This document shows positions 37,772 to 47,202 of a stretch of DNA of 64,000 nt, in pieces. The DNA lies in NCBI RefSeq assembly GCF_014195535.1, contig NZ_JACIBY010000009.1, positions 24,633-88,632 of the forward strand. Reading direction: 5' to 3'. The notes below the pieces were generated by a model. It was not told the DNA's origin. It did no database searches and saw nothing but the letters and a program-made list of their open reading frames with translations. Every line of letters begins with the position of its first letter. The first letter of the stretch is position 1. The position numbers and the translations under genes were made by a program. This stretch comes from Runella defluvii. GTDB lineage: Bacteria > Bacteroidota > Bacteroidia > Cytophagales > Spirosomataceae.

Positions 37772-40000
37772 ATGAATAGTGCAATGGAAACCGAGATTAA
37801 AACTGATAATCAACAACTTTTGGTGCCCGTCACGGGGATGACCTGTGCGGCTTGTGCCGTGAGTGTTGAAAATATACTCAAAAAACAGGAAGGAGTGCTA
37901 GCATGTGCCGTCAATTTTGCCAATGAATCAGCCAGCATTTCTTTTGACACGACCCAAACCAATCCTGAAGCCCTAAAACACGCACTTCAAGCGGTAGGAT
38001 ACGATTTATTGCTCCATCCTGAAAAAGCCCAAGCACAACAAGCTGAACAAAAAGCGAATCAGCTACTTACGCTACAAAAACGTTTACTTTGGGCGACCAT
38101 TCTGACGTTACCCGTGGTGGTGTTGGGCATGTTTTTTATGGAACTCCCTTTCGTCAACTGGATTATGTTGGCACTGACGACGCCCGTATTGGCTATTTTT
38201 GGTCGTGATTTTTTTATTCATGCGTGGAAACAGGCCAAATACGGTCAAGCCAATATGGATACGCTAGTGGCACTGAGTACAGGAATCGCTTTTATATTCA
38301 GCCTTTTTAATACCGTCTATCCCGAATTTTGGCACCACCGTGGACTTCATCCGCACGTATATTTTGAAGCATCTGCAGTGGTTATTGTGTTTATTATGGT
38401 AGGCAAATGGTTGGAAGAAAAAGCCAAAGCCAACACCTCAACCGCCATCCAAAAACTGATGGGATTACAACCACGAACGGTGTGGGTTATTGAAAACGGG
38501 GAAGAAAAAGAAATTGACATTTCAGCCGTACGGGTAGGCGACCGAATGTTGGTAAAACCTGGGGATAAAATTGCGGTTGATGGGAAAGTGCTTTCGGGTA
38601 CTTCTTACGTCGATGAAAGTATGATTTCGGGAGAACCTGTCCCCGTTGAAAAAAACAAAGGCAGTAAAGTATTTGCAGGCACGGTCAATCAGCAAGGGAG
38701 TTTTCGTTTTTTGGCCGAAAAAGTGGGAGAAGCTACGCTCTTGGCCCAAATCATTCGGATGGTTCAGCAAGCCCAAGGCAGCAAAGCCCCCATTCAGCAA
38801 CTGGCCGACAAGATTGCAGCGGTATTTGTGCCCATCGTCATGGCCATTTCAGTACTTACGTTTGTTGTCTGGTCAAGTTTTGGTGGAGAAAACGCCCTCA
38901 CCCAAGGTTTAGTAGCCGCCGTCACCGTCCTAGTGATTGCTTGTCCCTGTGCGCTGGGTTTGGCTACGCCCACCGCTATTATGGTAGGAGTCGGGAAAGG
39001 GGCAGAAAACGGCATTTTAATCAAAGATGCCCAAAGCCTTGAGTTGGCACACCGAATCGATGCGGTTGTACTAGATAAAACAGGCACAATCACCGAAGGG
39101 AAACCAACAGTAACTGATACGTACTGGGCTTCCGACGAACCTACGTTCAAATCCATTGCCTTGGCACTCGAAAGTCAATCGTCGCACCCTTTGGCCGCGT
39201 CCATTGTGCAAACGCTCAAAGCCGATGGCATCAAAAGTGTTCCGATATTACAATTTGAAAATGTGGCGGGGAAAGGCGTCAAGGCTTTATTTGAAGGGAA
39301 TGAGTACGTGATTGGAAGCGTATCTTGGATAGCAGAACGTGGGTTGTCTTTTACCAATTTACCGATTAATACTTGGCAAGAATCGGCCAAAACAGTGGTC
39401 GTATTTGCCAATAGTACAAACGTGCTGGCGGCGTGGGCCATCACTGACCCTATCAAACCCACCTCAGCGCAGGCCATTGCTGACCTTCAACGTGAAGGAG
39501 TAGAAGTATATATGTTGACGGGCGACAACGCATTTACGGCCCAAAAAGTAGCCCAAGAGGTTGGAATTAGTCACTTTAAAGGACACGTACTTCCAGCAGA
39601 CAAAGCTGCTTTTGTTGAACAACTTCAGCACGCAGGGAAAATCGTGGCGATGGTCGGCGACGGTATCAATGATTCTCATGCCTTGGCACAAGCCGACGTA
39701 AGTATTGCCATGGGAAAAGGCTCCGACATTGCCATGGATGTTGCGAAGATGACGCTTATTTCCAGCGATTTACAAAAAATCCCTCAAGCCATCCGACTTT
39801 CAAAATGGACGGTGGCGGCCATCCACCAAAACCTTTTTTGGGCATTTATTTACAACCTCATTGGAATTCCGCTGGCGGCGGGAGTGTTGTATCCCATAAA
39901 TGGCTTTTTACTTAACCCCATGATTGCGGGGGCGGCGATGGCACTCAGCTCAGTATCAGTCGTAGCAAATAGCCTCAGGCTGAAATGGAAAGGGGTTTAG
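37772..40000 (+). CDS. copA: Copper-exporting P1B-type ATPase
   Basis: 742 residues. One N-terminal heavy-metal-associated domain with CAAC at 25-28 ([12 protein letters not shown]), membrane helices, the phosphatase motif SGEPVPV, the metal-binding [10 protein letters not shown] in the sixth helix, phosphorylated Asp in DKTGTITEG, and [15 protein letters not shown]. It pumps copper(I) out of the cytoplasm. The start could be the ATG at 37772 or at 37784; a perfect -7 element (TACTTTTG, 37755-37762) leaves the second with a short leader. The small HMA chaperone at 40117 follows. Confidence 0.95.
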   Translation: MNSAMETEIKTDNQQLLVPVTGMTCAACAVSVENILKKQEGVLACAVNFANESASISFDTTQTNPEALKHALQAVGYDLLLHPEKAQAQQAEQKANQLLTLQKRLLWATILTLPVVVLGMFFMELPFVNWIMLALTTPVLAIFGRDFFIHAWKQAKYGQANMDTLVALSTGIAFIFSLFNTVYPEFWHHRGLHPHVYFEASAVVIVFIMVGKWLEEKAKANTSTAIQKLMGLQPRTVWVIENGEEKEIDISAVRVGDRMLVKPGDKIAVDGKVLSGTSYVDESMISGEPVPVEKNKGSKVFAGTVNQQGSFRFLAEKVGEATLLAQIIRMVQQAQGSKAPIQQLADKIAAVFVPIVMAISVLTFVVWSSFGGENALTQGLVAAVTVLVIACPCALGLATPTAIMVGVGKGAENGILIKDAQSLELAHRIDAVVLDKTGTITEGKPTVTDTYWASDEPTFKSIALALESQSSHPLAASIVQTLKADGIKSVPILQFENVAGKGVKALFEGNEYVIGSVSWIAERGLSFTNLPINTWQESAKTVVVFANSTNVLAAWAITDPIKPTSAQAIADLQREGVEVYMLTGDNAFTAQKVAQEVGISHFKGHVLPADKAAFVEQLQHAGKIVAMVGDGINDSHALAQADVSIAMGKGSDIAMDVAKMTLISSDLQKIPQAIRLSKWTVAAIHQNLFWAFIYNLIGIPLAAGVLYPINGFLLNPMIAGAAMALSSVSVVANSLRLKWKGV

Positions 40001-40008
40001 CGCTTATC

Positions 40009-40082
40009 GGTGCGGTCAGTTTCTCAAAACTGGTGCGGTCGGTTTCTCAAAACTGGTGCAGTCGGTTTCTCAAAACCGACCC
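40009..40082. repeat. Three tandem 23-base repeats between copA and the HMA gene
   Basis: Units at 40009-40031, 40032-40054 and 40055-40077, each GGTGC(G/A)GTC(A/G)GTTTCTCAAAA(C/T) with small changes. The last one forms a palindrome GTCGGTTT / AAACCGAC. No ORF. Similar GGTCGGTTT-type repeats are common in Cytophagales intergenic DNA; a role in copper control is not supported. Confidence 0.75.
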
Positions 40083-40116
40083 AAATACATGATTTTAAAC
40101 ACAAAACGTCATAAAA

Positions 40117-40326
40117 ATGGAGACATTACAATTCAAAACCAACATCAACTGCGGAGGCTGCATTGCCAAAGTAACGCCGTTCTTAAATCAAGTTGAAGAG
40201 ATTGAAGATTGGCGCGTTGATACTGCCAACCCCGATAAAATTTTGACCATCAACGGTGAAGAATTATCAAGCGAACTTATTCTAGAAACAATCGAGAAAG
40301 CAGGGTTTACGGCCATACAAGTCTAG
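40117..40326 (+). CDS. Small HMA-domain copper chaperone (CopZ-like)
   Basis: 69 residues, a single heavy-metal-associated domain with the metal-binding CGGC (NINCGGCIAKV) near the start and the usual beta-alpha-beta-beta-alpha-beta layout. It would carry copper to the CopA ATPase encoded 116 bases upstream. The motif is CxxC rather than MxCxxC. It has a strong palindrome 12 bases downstream. Confidence 0.88.
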   Translation: METLQFKTNINCGGCIAKVTPFLNQVEEIEDWRVDTANPDKILTINGEELSSELILETIEKAGFTAIQV

Positions 40327-40337
40327 TCTGTCGGTTC

Positions 40338-40370
40338 AACACTTCTAGCGGAAGTTATGCTAGAAGTGTT
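40338..40370. repeat. Perfect 12-bp palindrome after the HMA gene
   Basis: AACACTTCTAGC (40338-40349) and GCTAGAAGTGTT (40359-40370), nine-base loop. No T run follows, so it is a weak terminator candidate or a repeat element. Confidence 0.6.
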
Positions 40371-40407
40371 AAAAAGTTATTCGTAGCTTTGTTATAAACT
40401 TTTCAAA

Positions 40408-41286
40408 ATGACCCGTACTCTTATCAGCTTCGATTGGGCGCTAAAAAGGCTCCTCAGACAGAAGGCCAACTTTGCTATTCTTGAAGGTTTCTTGAGTGTC
40501 TTACTCAAACGAGACATCGTCATTATCAACCTCCTAGAAAGCGAATCTAACGTGAACGACGATGAACAAAAAATAAATCGCGTGGATTTGTTGGTTGAAA
40601 ACGAGCAAAAAGAACGACTCATTATTGAACTCCAATACAGCAAAGAATTTGACTTCTTTCAAAGAATGCTTTTTGCTACTTCAAAACACTTAACTGAAAC
40701 CCTTCAAAAAGGCAAACCCTACCAAGAAATCAAAAAAATATTCTCCATCAACTTGATTTACTTTGATTTAGGACATGGCACTGACTATGTTTATCATGGT
40801 AAAACTGAGTTTAGGGGCATCCATCAAAACGACATTTTAGACCTTTCAGAAAAACAAAAAGAGCTTTTTCACAAAGAAGCCCTTTTTGAAATTTATCCCG
40901 AATACTATGTCATCAAAATCAACAATTTCGACGACATAGCCCGCGACAACCTCGATCAATGGATTTATTACTTTAAGAACAACGAAGTAAAGGACGAGTT
41001 CAACGCACGCGGTTTGGCCGAAGTAAAAGCACAATTACAATTTGATGGGCTTTCTGAACAAGAGCAACTGGCCTACGAAAGGCACGAAAAAATGTTCCTT
41101 TCAGAACGAGGTATAATCGCTACCGCTCGCATTGAGGGAAAAGCTGAAGGAAAAGCTGAAGGTCTCATTGAAGGTGAACAACAAGCACGTTTGGCAATGG
41201 CTATCAAAATGAAAGCAAATAGCTTTGCAACTGAAACCATTGCCGAAATGACTGGGCTATCTGTTGATGATGTCAACCAACTTTAG
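40408..41286 (+). CDS. Rpn-family (PD-(D/E)XK) recombination-promoting nuclease/transposase-like protein
   Basis: 292 residues. The core resembles the Rpn/YhgA-like PD-(D/E)XK nuclease: Asp60 (INRVDLLVEN) and the E-x-Q of IIELQY (Glu74, Gln76). The C-terminal part has a charged helix and a repeated EGKAEGKAEG-type stretch, usual in this family. The family comprises DNA endonucleases thought to promote recombination. A second, diverged member is at 56166. TAGCTTTG (40384-40391) is a -7-like element upstream. Confidence 0.8.
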   Translation: MTRTLISFDWALKRLLRQKANFAILEGFLSVLLKRDIVIINLLESESNVNDDEQKINRVDLLVENEQKERLIIELQYSKEFDFFQRMLFATSKHLTETLQKGKPYQEIKKIFSINLIYFDLGHGTDYVYHGKTEFRGIHQNDILDLSEKQKELFHKEALFEIYPEYYVIKINNFDDIARDNLDQWIYYFKNNEVKDEFNARGLAEVKAQLQFDGLSEQEQLAYERHEKMFLSERGIIATARIEGKAEGKAEGLIEGEQQARLAMAIKMKANSFATETIAEMTGLSVDDVNQL

Positions 41287-41311
41287 CTCCCTACTCGTCG
41301 TCGTTGGTTTC

Positions 41312-41809
41312 CTAAAGCGGTTTTGCCATGATGTAATCTTGCATTAGAAATCCATCTCCAATGTCAATATCTTCACTTCCTACGATGCTAAAGCCCATTT
41401 TTTCGTAAAACCCAACCGCTTTATTATAACGGTTGACGTTGAGTAGTAGCGCCGAATTGTTATTCTCCGTAGCAATTTCGGCTACTTTACGAATCAAAGC
41501 TGCTCCCGCCCCTTTGCCCTGACTAGCAGGTAACAAGTAAATTTTATGAATCTTCGTGTTGGGTTCATTTTTGTAATTGAGTTCGTACGAGACGTACCCC
41601 AACCACTCTTCGTTCTCTTTTATCAACAGAAAAACGTGCCCTTTTTCCTCAATTTGCGCTGTTAACGACGGAATGCTGTACATCCAGTCAAGCATGTAAT
41701 CAATTTGTTTGGGCGACAAAATATCCCCAAAAGTCATGGGCCAGGTCTGATAAGCGATGCGCTGAATTTCGGGCAGTTCTGCCGTAGTTACGTTGCTGAT
41801 TTCTAACAT
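41312..41809 (-). CDS. GNAT family N-acetyltransferase
   Basis: 165 residues with the GNAT fold. The acetyl-CoA loop is ASQGKGAGAALIRKV, preceded by KIHKIYLLP, and followed by LNVNRYNKAVGFYEKMGFSI. The substrate is unknown (small-molecule or N-terminal acetylation). Divergent from the ABC transporter genes. Confidence 0.9.
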   Translation of the reverse strand: MLEISNVTTAELPEIQRIAYQTWPMTFGDILSPKQIDYMLDWMYSIPSLTAQIEEKGHVFLLIKENEEWLGYVSYELNYKNEPNTKIHKIYLLPASQGKGAGAALIRKVAEIATENNNSALLLNVNRYNKAVGFYEKMGFSIVGSEDIDIGDGFLMQDYIMAKPL

Positions 41810-41829
41810 TTGTCTTTTTAATAATTGAT

Positions 41830-41865
41830 AGACTTTCCAAGTTGTTCATCAAACTTGGAAAGTCT
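41830..41865. repeat. Perfect 14-bp palindrome of the CTTCCAAGTT family
   Basis: AGACTTTCCAAGTT (41830-41843) and AACTTGGAAAGTCT (41852-41865), eight-base loop. It lies between divergent genes, so a terminator function is not obvious; it is the same family as the one at 28117. Confidence 0.7.
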
Positions 41866-42051
41866 GCTGCTAAATTAGGCGTTCTGAGCTAATTTCAAAT
41901 GCTATCTTTTCAAAAATTACACAAAAAGACATTTTAAACCGTTCATCTATATTTTAGTTTAGAAATGTGAACTTATTCGTTATTTAACGTCTCAATGGCA
42001 TGGGGGCACAACCGCCTTGCTATTTCTTCACAAAACCTAAACGAATTTAAC

Positions 42052-42828
42052 ATGGAAAAACAGCCAGTCGTAAGTTTACGCGGCCTAAAAAAATCGTATG
42101 GCCGCGATTTAATCCTCAAAGGAATTGATTTGGACGTGTATGCGGGTGAAATCATTGGGTACATTGGCCCCAATGGTGCGGGCAAAAGTACAACCCTCAA
42201 AATACTGATTGGGATGCTTCCCGATTTTGTAGGGGAGGCCAAGGTGCTCGGGTACGACATTCGAGAAGATGCCCTTGAAGTCAAGAAACGCATCGGTTAT
42301 GTGCCCGAAAATGCCATGTTATACGAAGTTCTGACACCCATGGAGTACTTGTTGTTTATAGGCAGACTACACAAAATGGAGGACGAACTCACCGAACGTC
42401 GGGCGTTGGAATTACTCGAAATTTTTGGTCTAAAAACCCACGCAGACGTGAGAATGAATACTTTTTCCAAAGGAATGCGGCAAAAGGTGTTGTTGATTTC
42501 GGGACTTATTCACAACCCAGACGTCATCTTTTTGGACGAACCTCTTTCGGGACTGGATGCCAATGCCGTGATTTTGGTAAAAGAAGTGTTGGCCAAATTG
42601 AAAGCCGCTGGTAAAACCATTTTTTACAGCTCCCACATCATGGACGTGGTAGAAAAAATCTCCGACCGAATTGTGATTATTAACCAAGGAACCATTATCG
42701 CCAACGGTACTTTTGAAGAACTCAAAGCCCAGGCGCAGTCGGGTTCGCTGGAACTTATTTTCCAAGGACTGACGGGCGACAACGAGAATAGCCACCGCGC
42801 CGAAGATTTTTTACAAGCATTGAAGTAA
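42052..42828 (+). CDS. ABC transporter ATP-binding protein
   Basis: 258 residues from the ATG at 42052; the frame opens 19 codons earlier, but MEKQPVVSLRGLKKSYG is the normal start. Walker A is GPNGAGKST, the signature is degenerate (FSKGMRQKVLL), Walker B VIFLDEPLSGLD and the switch His in SSHIMDVVE. This is the ATPase of an ABC-2 type exporter; the membrane partner follows 27 bases later. Substrate unknown. Confidence 0.9.
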   Translation: MEKQPVVSLRGLKKSYGRDLILKGIDLDVYAGEIIGYIGPNGAGKSTTLKILIGMLPDFVGEAKVLGYDIREDALEVKKRIGYVPENAMLYEVLTPMEYLLFIGRLHKMEDELTERRALELLEIFGLKTHADVRMNTFSKGMRQKVLLISGLIHNPDVIFLDEPLSGLDANAVILVKEVLAKLKAAGKTIFYSSHIMDVVEKISDRIVIINQGTIIANGTFEELKAQAQSGSLELIFQGLTGDNENSHRAEDFLQALK

Positions 42829-42855
42829 AGTCCAAACCACTTAACGAGTCTCCCA

Positions 42856-44523
42856 ATGAGCAACGCAGTTTTACGAATTCTCGACCTGATGCAAGGCGTA
42901 TTTCGGTGGTTAGGTGCCGATTACGACATTTTACGAACAATCGTTGAAGTGAAATTCAAAATGCAAAACCGTCGGCCAATGGCGTCGTTTTCGCAATACA
43001 AATCTTATAACAACGACCAAGACACCAACAATTCCTTTTGGATGATGGTGGGGATACTTTCAATTTTTGGCGGATTGATGGGCATTAGTATTTTCTTCAT
43101 CGACAAACCCTATTACGCTTATGCCTTACCTTTTGGGTATATCATGATTATGTCGGTGCTTACGTTAGTCACCGACTTTTCGTCCTTGCTGCTCGATACC
43201 ACCGACAATGTGGTGCTTCTTCCACGGCCAGTCACGGGACGTACCATTTTATTGGCCCGATTGGTTCATATTGCCTCCTATGTCCTTATTCTTTCCTACG
43301 GAATTGCCCTTTTGCCGCTTATTTTTACTCTTTTTAAGTACGGCATTTTAGCGTTTTTGGCCTTTGCATTGGCTGTTTTTGTTTTGGCTATGTTGTCGGT
43401 TTTCTTTACCTCGCTCCTCTACATGCTTTTAATGCAATTTACCAGCGAAGAACGATTAAAAGACATCATCAGCTACTTCCAAATTGTATTCACACTTTTG
43501 GTAACGGCTGGTTATCAAATGGTAGGGCGTATTTTCACTTGGCTCGACCTCGATACCACGGCAGTTGCCATTCGTGGGTGGCATTACGCCCTTCCTCCGC
43601 TCTGGTTCAGTGGTTGGATGCAATTTGTGATTAAAGGAGCCCCCAGTTTTTGGATTTTATCCTTGCTATCTTTTGGTATTCCTCTTCTTGCCATGTGGAT
43701 TTTGATACGATATTTGGCTCCACAATTCACCCAAAAAATCGCTCAAATGGGTGTGGGCGACGGGGGAGGTTCCGAAAAAGTCATTACACAAAAACGCGGT
43801 GGTTTTGTTAGCCGATTAGCTTCCTTAATGACCAGAAGCCACCTTGAAAAAGCCATTTTTGAACTTTCGTGGAAAATTACTGCCCGCGATCGCAAGTTTA
43901 AGATGCGTACTTACCCCACTTTTGGGTCGTTAATTCCGTTGGTATTTGTTTTTGGAAAGGAGCTTTTTGACCCCCAAAAATGGTCAGAGATGGCACAAGG
44001 CTACCTTTATTTAATGTTGCTTTATATGGCACATATTATTGCAGGTACGTTTCAATCTCAAAGTCATTTTAGTGAAGATTTTAAGGCTGCATGGGTTTAT
44101 TTTGCCACGCCCACTGATTCCCCCCGCGACGTAGTGGTAGGCAATATCAAAGCCATTCTTCTTAAATTTTACACCCCGTTTTATCTGCTACTTAGTGCCT
44201 TCGTTTTGACCATTTGGGGCATCAAAGCACTCGATGATTTGTACTTAGCCTTTGTGGCATCGGTGTGTTTATCCATGATTGAGAGCAAGATTGGTTCCCA
44301 AAATCGTCTTCCATTTTCCAAAAGCCTAGCTACGATGAAAGAAGCAGGGCAAACTTCTCAGTTTGTCATTTTTATGCTTTTGCTTCCCATTTGTGGTTTT
44401 GGACATTGGGGACTGACGTTCATCCCATTTGGCGTGCCAGTTGCCTGTGTTTTTGCCACCTTTATCGCTTATGTTTTGTACAAACAATTCGACAAACTGA
44501 CTTGGGAGAGCTTTGACTTATAG
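42856..44523 (+). CDS. ABC-2 type exporter membrane subunit
   Basis: 555 residues with about twelve membrane helices. It starts MSNAVLRILDLMQGV and has no recognised enzymatic motif. It directly follows the ATPase gene (27 bases), so it is the membrane partner. This larger subunit differs from the 377-residue one at 12750 and is not obviously related. Substrate unknown. Confidence 0.8.
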   Translation: MSNAVLRILDLMQGVFRWLGADYDILRTIVEVKFKMQNRRPMASFSQYKSYNNDQDTNNSFWMMVGILSIFGGLMGISIFFIDKPYYAYALPFGYIMIMSVLTLVTDFSSLLLDTTDNVVLLPRPVTGRTILLARLVHIASYVLILSYGIALLPLIFTLFKYGILAFLAFALAVFVLAMLSVFFTSLLYMLLMQFTSEERLKDIISYFQIVFTLLVTAGYQMVGRIFTWLDLDTTAVAIRGWHYALPPLWFSGWMQFVIKGAPSFWILSLLSFGIPLLAMWILIRYLAPQFTQKIAQMGVGDGGGSEKVITQKRGGFVSRLASLMTRSHLEKAIFELSWKITARDRKFKMRTYPTFGSLIPLVFVFGKELFDPQKWSEMAQGYLYLMLLYMAHIIAGTFQSQSHFSEDFKAAWVYFATPTDSPRDVVVGNIKAILLKFYTPFYLLLSAFVLTIWGIKALDDLYLAFVASVCLSMIESKIGSQNRLPFSKSLATMKEAGQTSQFVIFMLLLPICGFGHWGLTFIPFGVPVACVFATFIAYVLYKQFDKLTWESFDL

Positions 44524-44615
44524 AAATCTTTGGCACTCTATTCGTGAAAATCATTGGATTGCGGTATCTTTCGGGCTCTAATCTTTTTTAGCTCATTTCT
44601 ATTATCAAAACATCA

Positions 44616-45608
44616 ATGCAGTTCGTAAAAAAAACACTCCTTCTTTGTGCTTTCTGCGGAACGGCCTTTGCCCAGCAGAAATTCGAGAACTACGCGCAAG
44701 CCATTTCGGGAAGTAACATTAAATACGATATGGTTGCCATCAAAGGTGGCGATTTTATGATGGGTAGTCCTGCCAAAGAAAAAGACCGTAAAGAAGACGA
44801 AGGTCCTCAACACAAAGTAAAAATTGAGCCTTTTTGGATGGGTAAGTACGAAATTCCTTGGGATTTCTATGATCTTTTTACCACCAAAAATATCGAAATT
44901 GAAATGGCAAAGCGTTTTCCAGATACCGAAAACAGCCTATCCAAAACCGATGGAAGTACGCGCCCAAGTGCTGCCTACGTTGATATGTCATTTGGAATGG
45001 GACGCGGTGGCGGTTATCCAGCTGTCAACATGACTCAATATGCCGCCATTTATTTTTGCAAGTGGCTTTATGAAAAAACAGGCGTATTTTACCGCCTTCC
45101 TACCGAAGCCGAATGGGAATATGCCTGCCGTGCGGGTACCACTACTGCGTATTCGTTTGGAGATGACCCAAAACTATTAGATGAATACGCTTGGTACAAA
45201 GCCAACAGTGGCGGTGGTTACAAAAAAACGGGCACAAAAAAGCCCAATCCTTGGGGATTGCACGACATGCACGGAAACGTGATGGAGTGGACACTCGACC
45301 AATACGCCAAAGATTATTATACCAAAAAAGCGGGTGGCCAAGCCAAGGAAGCGTTTTTGAAAGTAACTGAGTTGTATCCAACATCCGTTCGGGGTGGTTC
45401 TTGGGACGACGATGCAAGTGTATGCCGCAGTGCTACCCGTATCCCTTCAGTTCCTGACTGGAAAATTATTGACCCTCAGAGTCCCAAAAGTGAGTGGTGG
45501 ATGACCAGCGCTTCGTTTGTTGGTTTTCGCATCGTTCGCCCAGTTAAAACTCCTTCCAAAGAAGAAATCGCCGCTTACTATAACCCGCCTCTAATTGAGG
45601 ATTATTAA
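44616..45608 (+). CDS. Exported formylglycine-generating-enzyme-like protein (SUMF1/PvdO fold)
   Basis: 330 residues with a signal peptide (VKKTLLLCAFCGTAFAQQ). The FGE-sulfatase domain begins at about residue 35 (MVAIKGGDFMMGSPA) with the motif YRLPTEAEWEYACRAG, HGNVMEWTLD and VRGGSWDDD, as in the family. Some members make formylglycine in sulfatases, others (GldK/GldJ-like lipoproteins) are structural; Sec signal and context do not decide. No sulfatase gene is adjacent. Confidence 0.85.
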   Translation: MQFVKKTLLLCAFCGTAFAQQKFENYAQAISGSNIKYDMVAIKGGDFMMGSPAKEKDRKEDEGPQHKVKIEPFWMGKYEIPWDFYDLFTTKNIEIEMAKRFPDTENSLSKTDGSTRPSAAYVDMSFGMGRGGGYPAVNMTQYAAIYFCKWLYEKTGVFYRLPTEAEWEYACRAGTTTAYSFGDDPKLLDEYAWYKANSGGGYKKTGTKKPNPWGLHDMHGNVMEWTLDQYAKDYYTKKAGGQAKEAFLKVTELYPTSVRGGSWDDDASVCRSATRIPSVPDWKIIDPQSPKSEWWMTSASFVGFRIVRPVKTPSKEEIAAYYNPPLIEDY

Positions 45609-45632
45609 TAAGTATTTGGCCTTCAACATAAA

Positions 45633-45668
45633 AATTACCCGTAGATTCATTCTTTACGGGTAGTTTTT
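45633..45668 (+). terminator. Intrinsic terminator after the FGE-like gene
   Basis: Stem AATTACCCGTA / TACGGGTAGTT-type pairing (45636-45643 with 45655-45662, extended by A-T pairs) followed by TTTTTG. Confidence 0.7.
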
Positions 45669-45763
45669 GTTTTTTGGGCACTTTTATAGGCTGACAAACA
45701 CATTGATTTTAGGTCGCTAAATCAACGACATCCACAATTTCCAACTTAAACTCTTTTCTAAAA

Positions 45764-47110
45764 ATGGAAACTAATCGCCGAGAGTTTCTCAAATCGTCTA
45801 GTTTATTAACAGGAGGTGCTTTGCTAAGTAGCCTACCTTTTGCTTCATACGGATTTCATTCGTCAAATGATGATACCATCAAAATCGCCCTTGTTGGCTG
45901 TGGTGGTCGCGGAACGGGTGCAGCTGCCCAAGCCCTTAGCACCAAACAAAATGTAAAAATCGTAGCCATGGCAGATGCGTTCCAAGATCGCTTGGACGAC
46001 GCATACACCGCCTTGACCAAACGCAAATACAAAGATGATGCTGGTGTAGAGATTGATGTTAAATCAAAAATTGATGTACCAAAAGATCGGATGTTTGTGG
46101 GCTTTGACGGTTACAAACAGGCTATTGCCTTGGCAGATGTTGTTATTTTAGCTACGCCTCCTGGTTTCCGCCCAATGCACTTTGAAGAAGCTATTCGCCA
46201 AAATAAGCACGTATTTATGGAAAAACCTGTAGCAACCGACGCGCCAGGTATTCGTAAAGTGCTTGCAACGGCCGAAGAAGCAAAACGCAAAAAATTGAAC
46301 GTAGTAGTTGGGCTTCAACGTCACTATCAACGCAACTACCGTGAAGCAATGAACCGCATTCACGACGGAAAAATTGGCGATATCGTTGGTGGAAGTGTGT
46401 ATTGGGTTTCGGGTGGCGTATGGAATAACCCTCGCAAACCGAATCAAACTGAAATGGAATACCAAATGCGTAACTGGTACTATTTCAACTGGTTGTGCGG
46501 TGACCACATTACCGAACAGCACGTGCACAACATCGACGTAGCGAACTGGGCAAAGCAAGGCTATCCTGTTTCGGCACAGGGCACGGGTGGGCGACAAATC
46601 CGTAACGGAAAAGAGTTTGGTGAAATTTTCGACCACCATATCGTGGACTTCACTTACGCCGACGGTACGCTTATCAACAGCCAATGCCGCCACTATGAAG
46701 GAACATTTAGTAAAGTAGATGAGCAGTTTTTGGGCACCACAGGCCGCATCGACAGCTTCAATGGCAACAACACCGTTTTGAAGTCATACCAAGGCGGAAA
46801 AGTCATTTATGCCCACGAAGGAAAAGGCGACCGTAACCCATATCAAGTAGAGCACGATGAGCTTTTTGCAGCCATTGCGAAAGGTGAATACAAATTTGCT
46901 GATGCCGAAAACGGAGCAAAAAGTACCCTCACTTCTATCATGGGACGTATGGCTACGTATTCTGGTAAGTTAATAAAATGGGAAGAAGCCCTCAATTCAA
47001 ACATTAGCCTTTTCCCTGATCAAATTGCGTGGGATGCTAAACCAAAAATTTTACCACTTGCCGATGGATTCTATCCTGTCGCAGTTCCTGGTAAAACCAT
47101 CACCGTTTAA
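45764..47110 (+). CDS. Tat-exported Gfo/Idh/MocA family oxidoreductase
   Basis: 448 residues. Tat motif NRREFLKSS at residues 4-12 then a hydrophobic stretch to about 31. NAD-binding IALVGCGGRGTGA and the EKPVATD family marker are clear. The C-terminal part is longer than in the 11289 protein, as in the larger glycosidase-like GH109/oxidoreductase relatives. It is probably periplasmic and acts on sugars or sugar derivatives; the substrate is unknown. Followed by a hairpin. Confidence 0.88.
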   Translation: METNRREFLKSSSLLTGGALLSSLPFASYGFHSSNDDTIKIALVGCGGRGTGAAAQALSTKQNVKIVAMADAFQDRLDDAYTALTKRKYKDDAGVEIDVKSKIDVPKDRMFVGFDGYKQAIALADVVILATPPGFRPMHFEEAIRQNKHVFMEKPVATDAPGIRKVLATAEEAKRKKLNVVVGLQRHYQRNYREAMNRIHDGKIGDIVGGSVYWVSGGVWNNPRKPNQTEMEYQMRNWYYFNWLCGDHITEQHVHNIDVANWAKQGYPVSAQGTGGRQIRNGKEFGEIFDHHIVDFTYADGTLINSQCRHYEGTFSKVDEQFLGTTGRIDSFNGNNTVLKSYQGGKVIYAHEGKGDRNPYQVEHDELFAAIAKGEYKFADAENGAKSTLTSIMGRMATYSGKLIKWEEALNSNISLFPDQIAWDAKPKILPLADGFYPVAVPGKTITV

Positions 47111-47130
47111 TCAGGTTTTGTCCTAAAATA

Positions 47131-47174
47131 ATTTTCCCCGTCACCTTTGCAAATTGCTTGGTTGACGGGGAATT
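47131..47174. terminator. Hairpin between convergent genes
   Basis: Perfect 10-bp stem TTCCCCGTCA / TGACGGGGAA (47134-47143 with 47163-47172) with a 19-base loop and A/T-rich flanks on both sides. Confidence 0.65.
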
Positions 47175-47202
47175 TCATTGTAGGGTAATTGACGTTGTGC
47201 TT

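Noticed and set aside
40009-40082. CRISPR or operator array between the copper genes
   Set aside because: Units are adjacent without spacers, and the core does not resemble a known copper-regulator operator.
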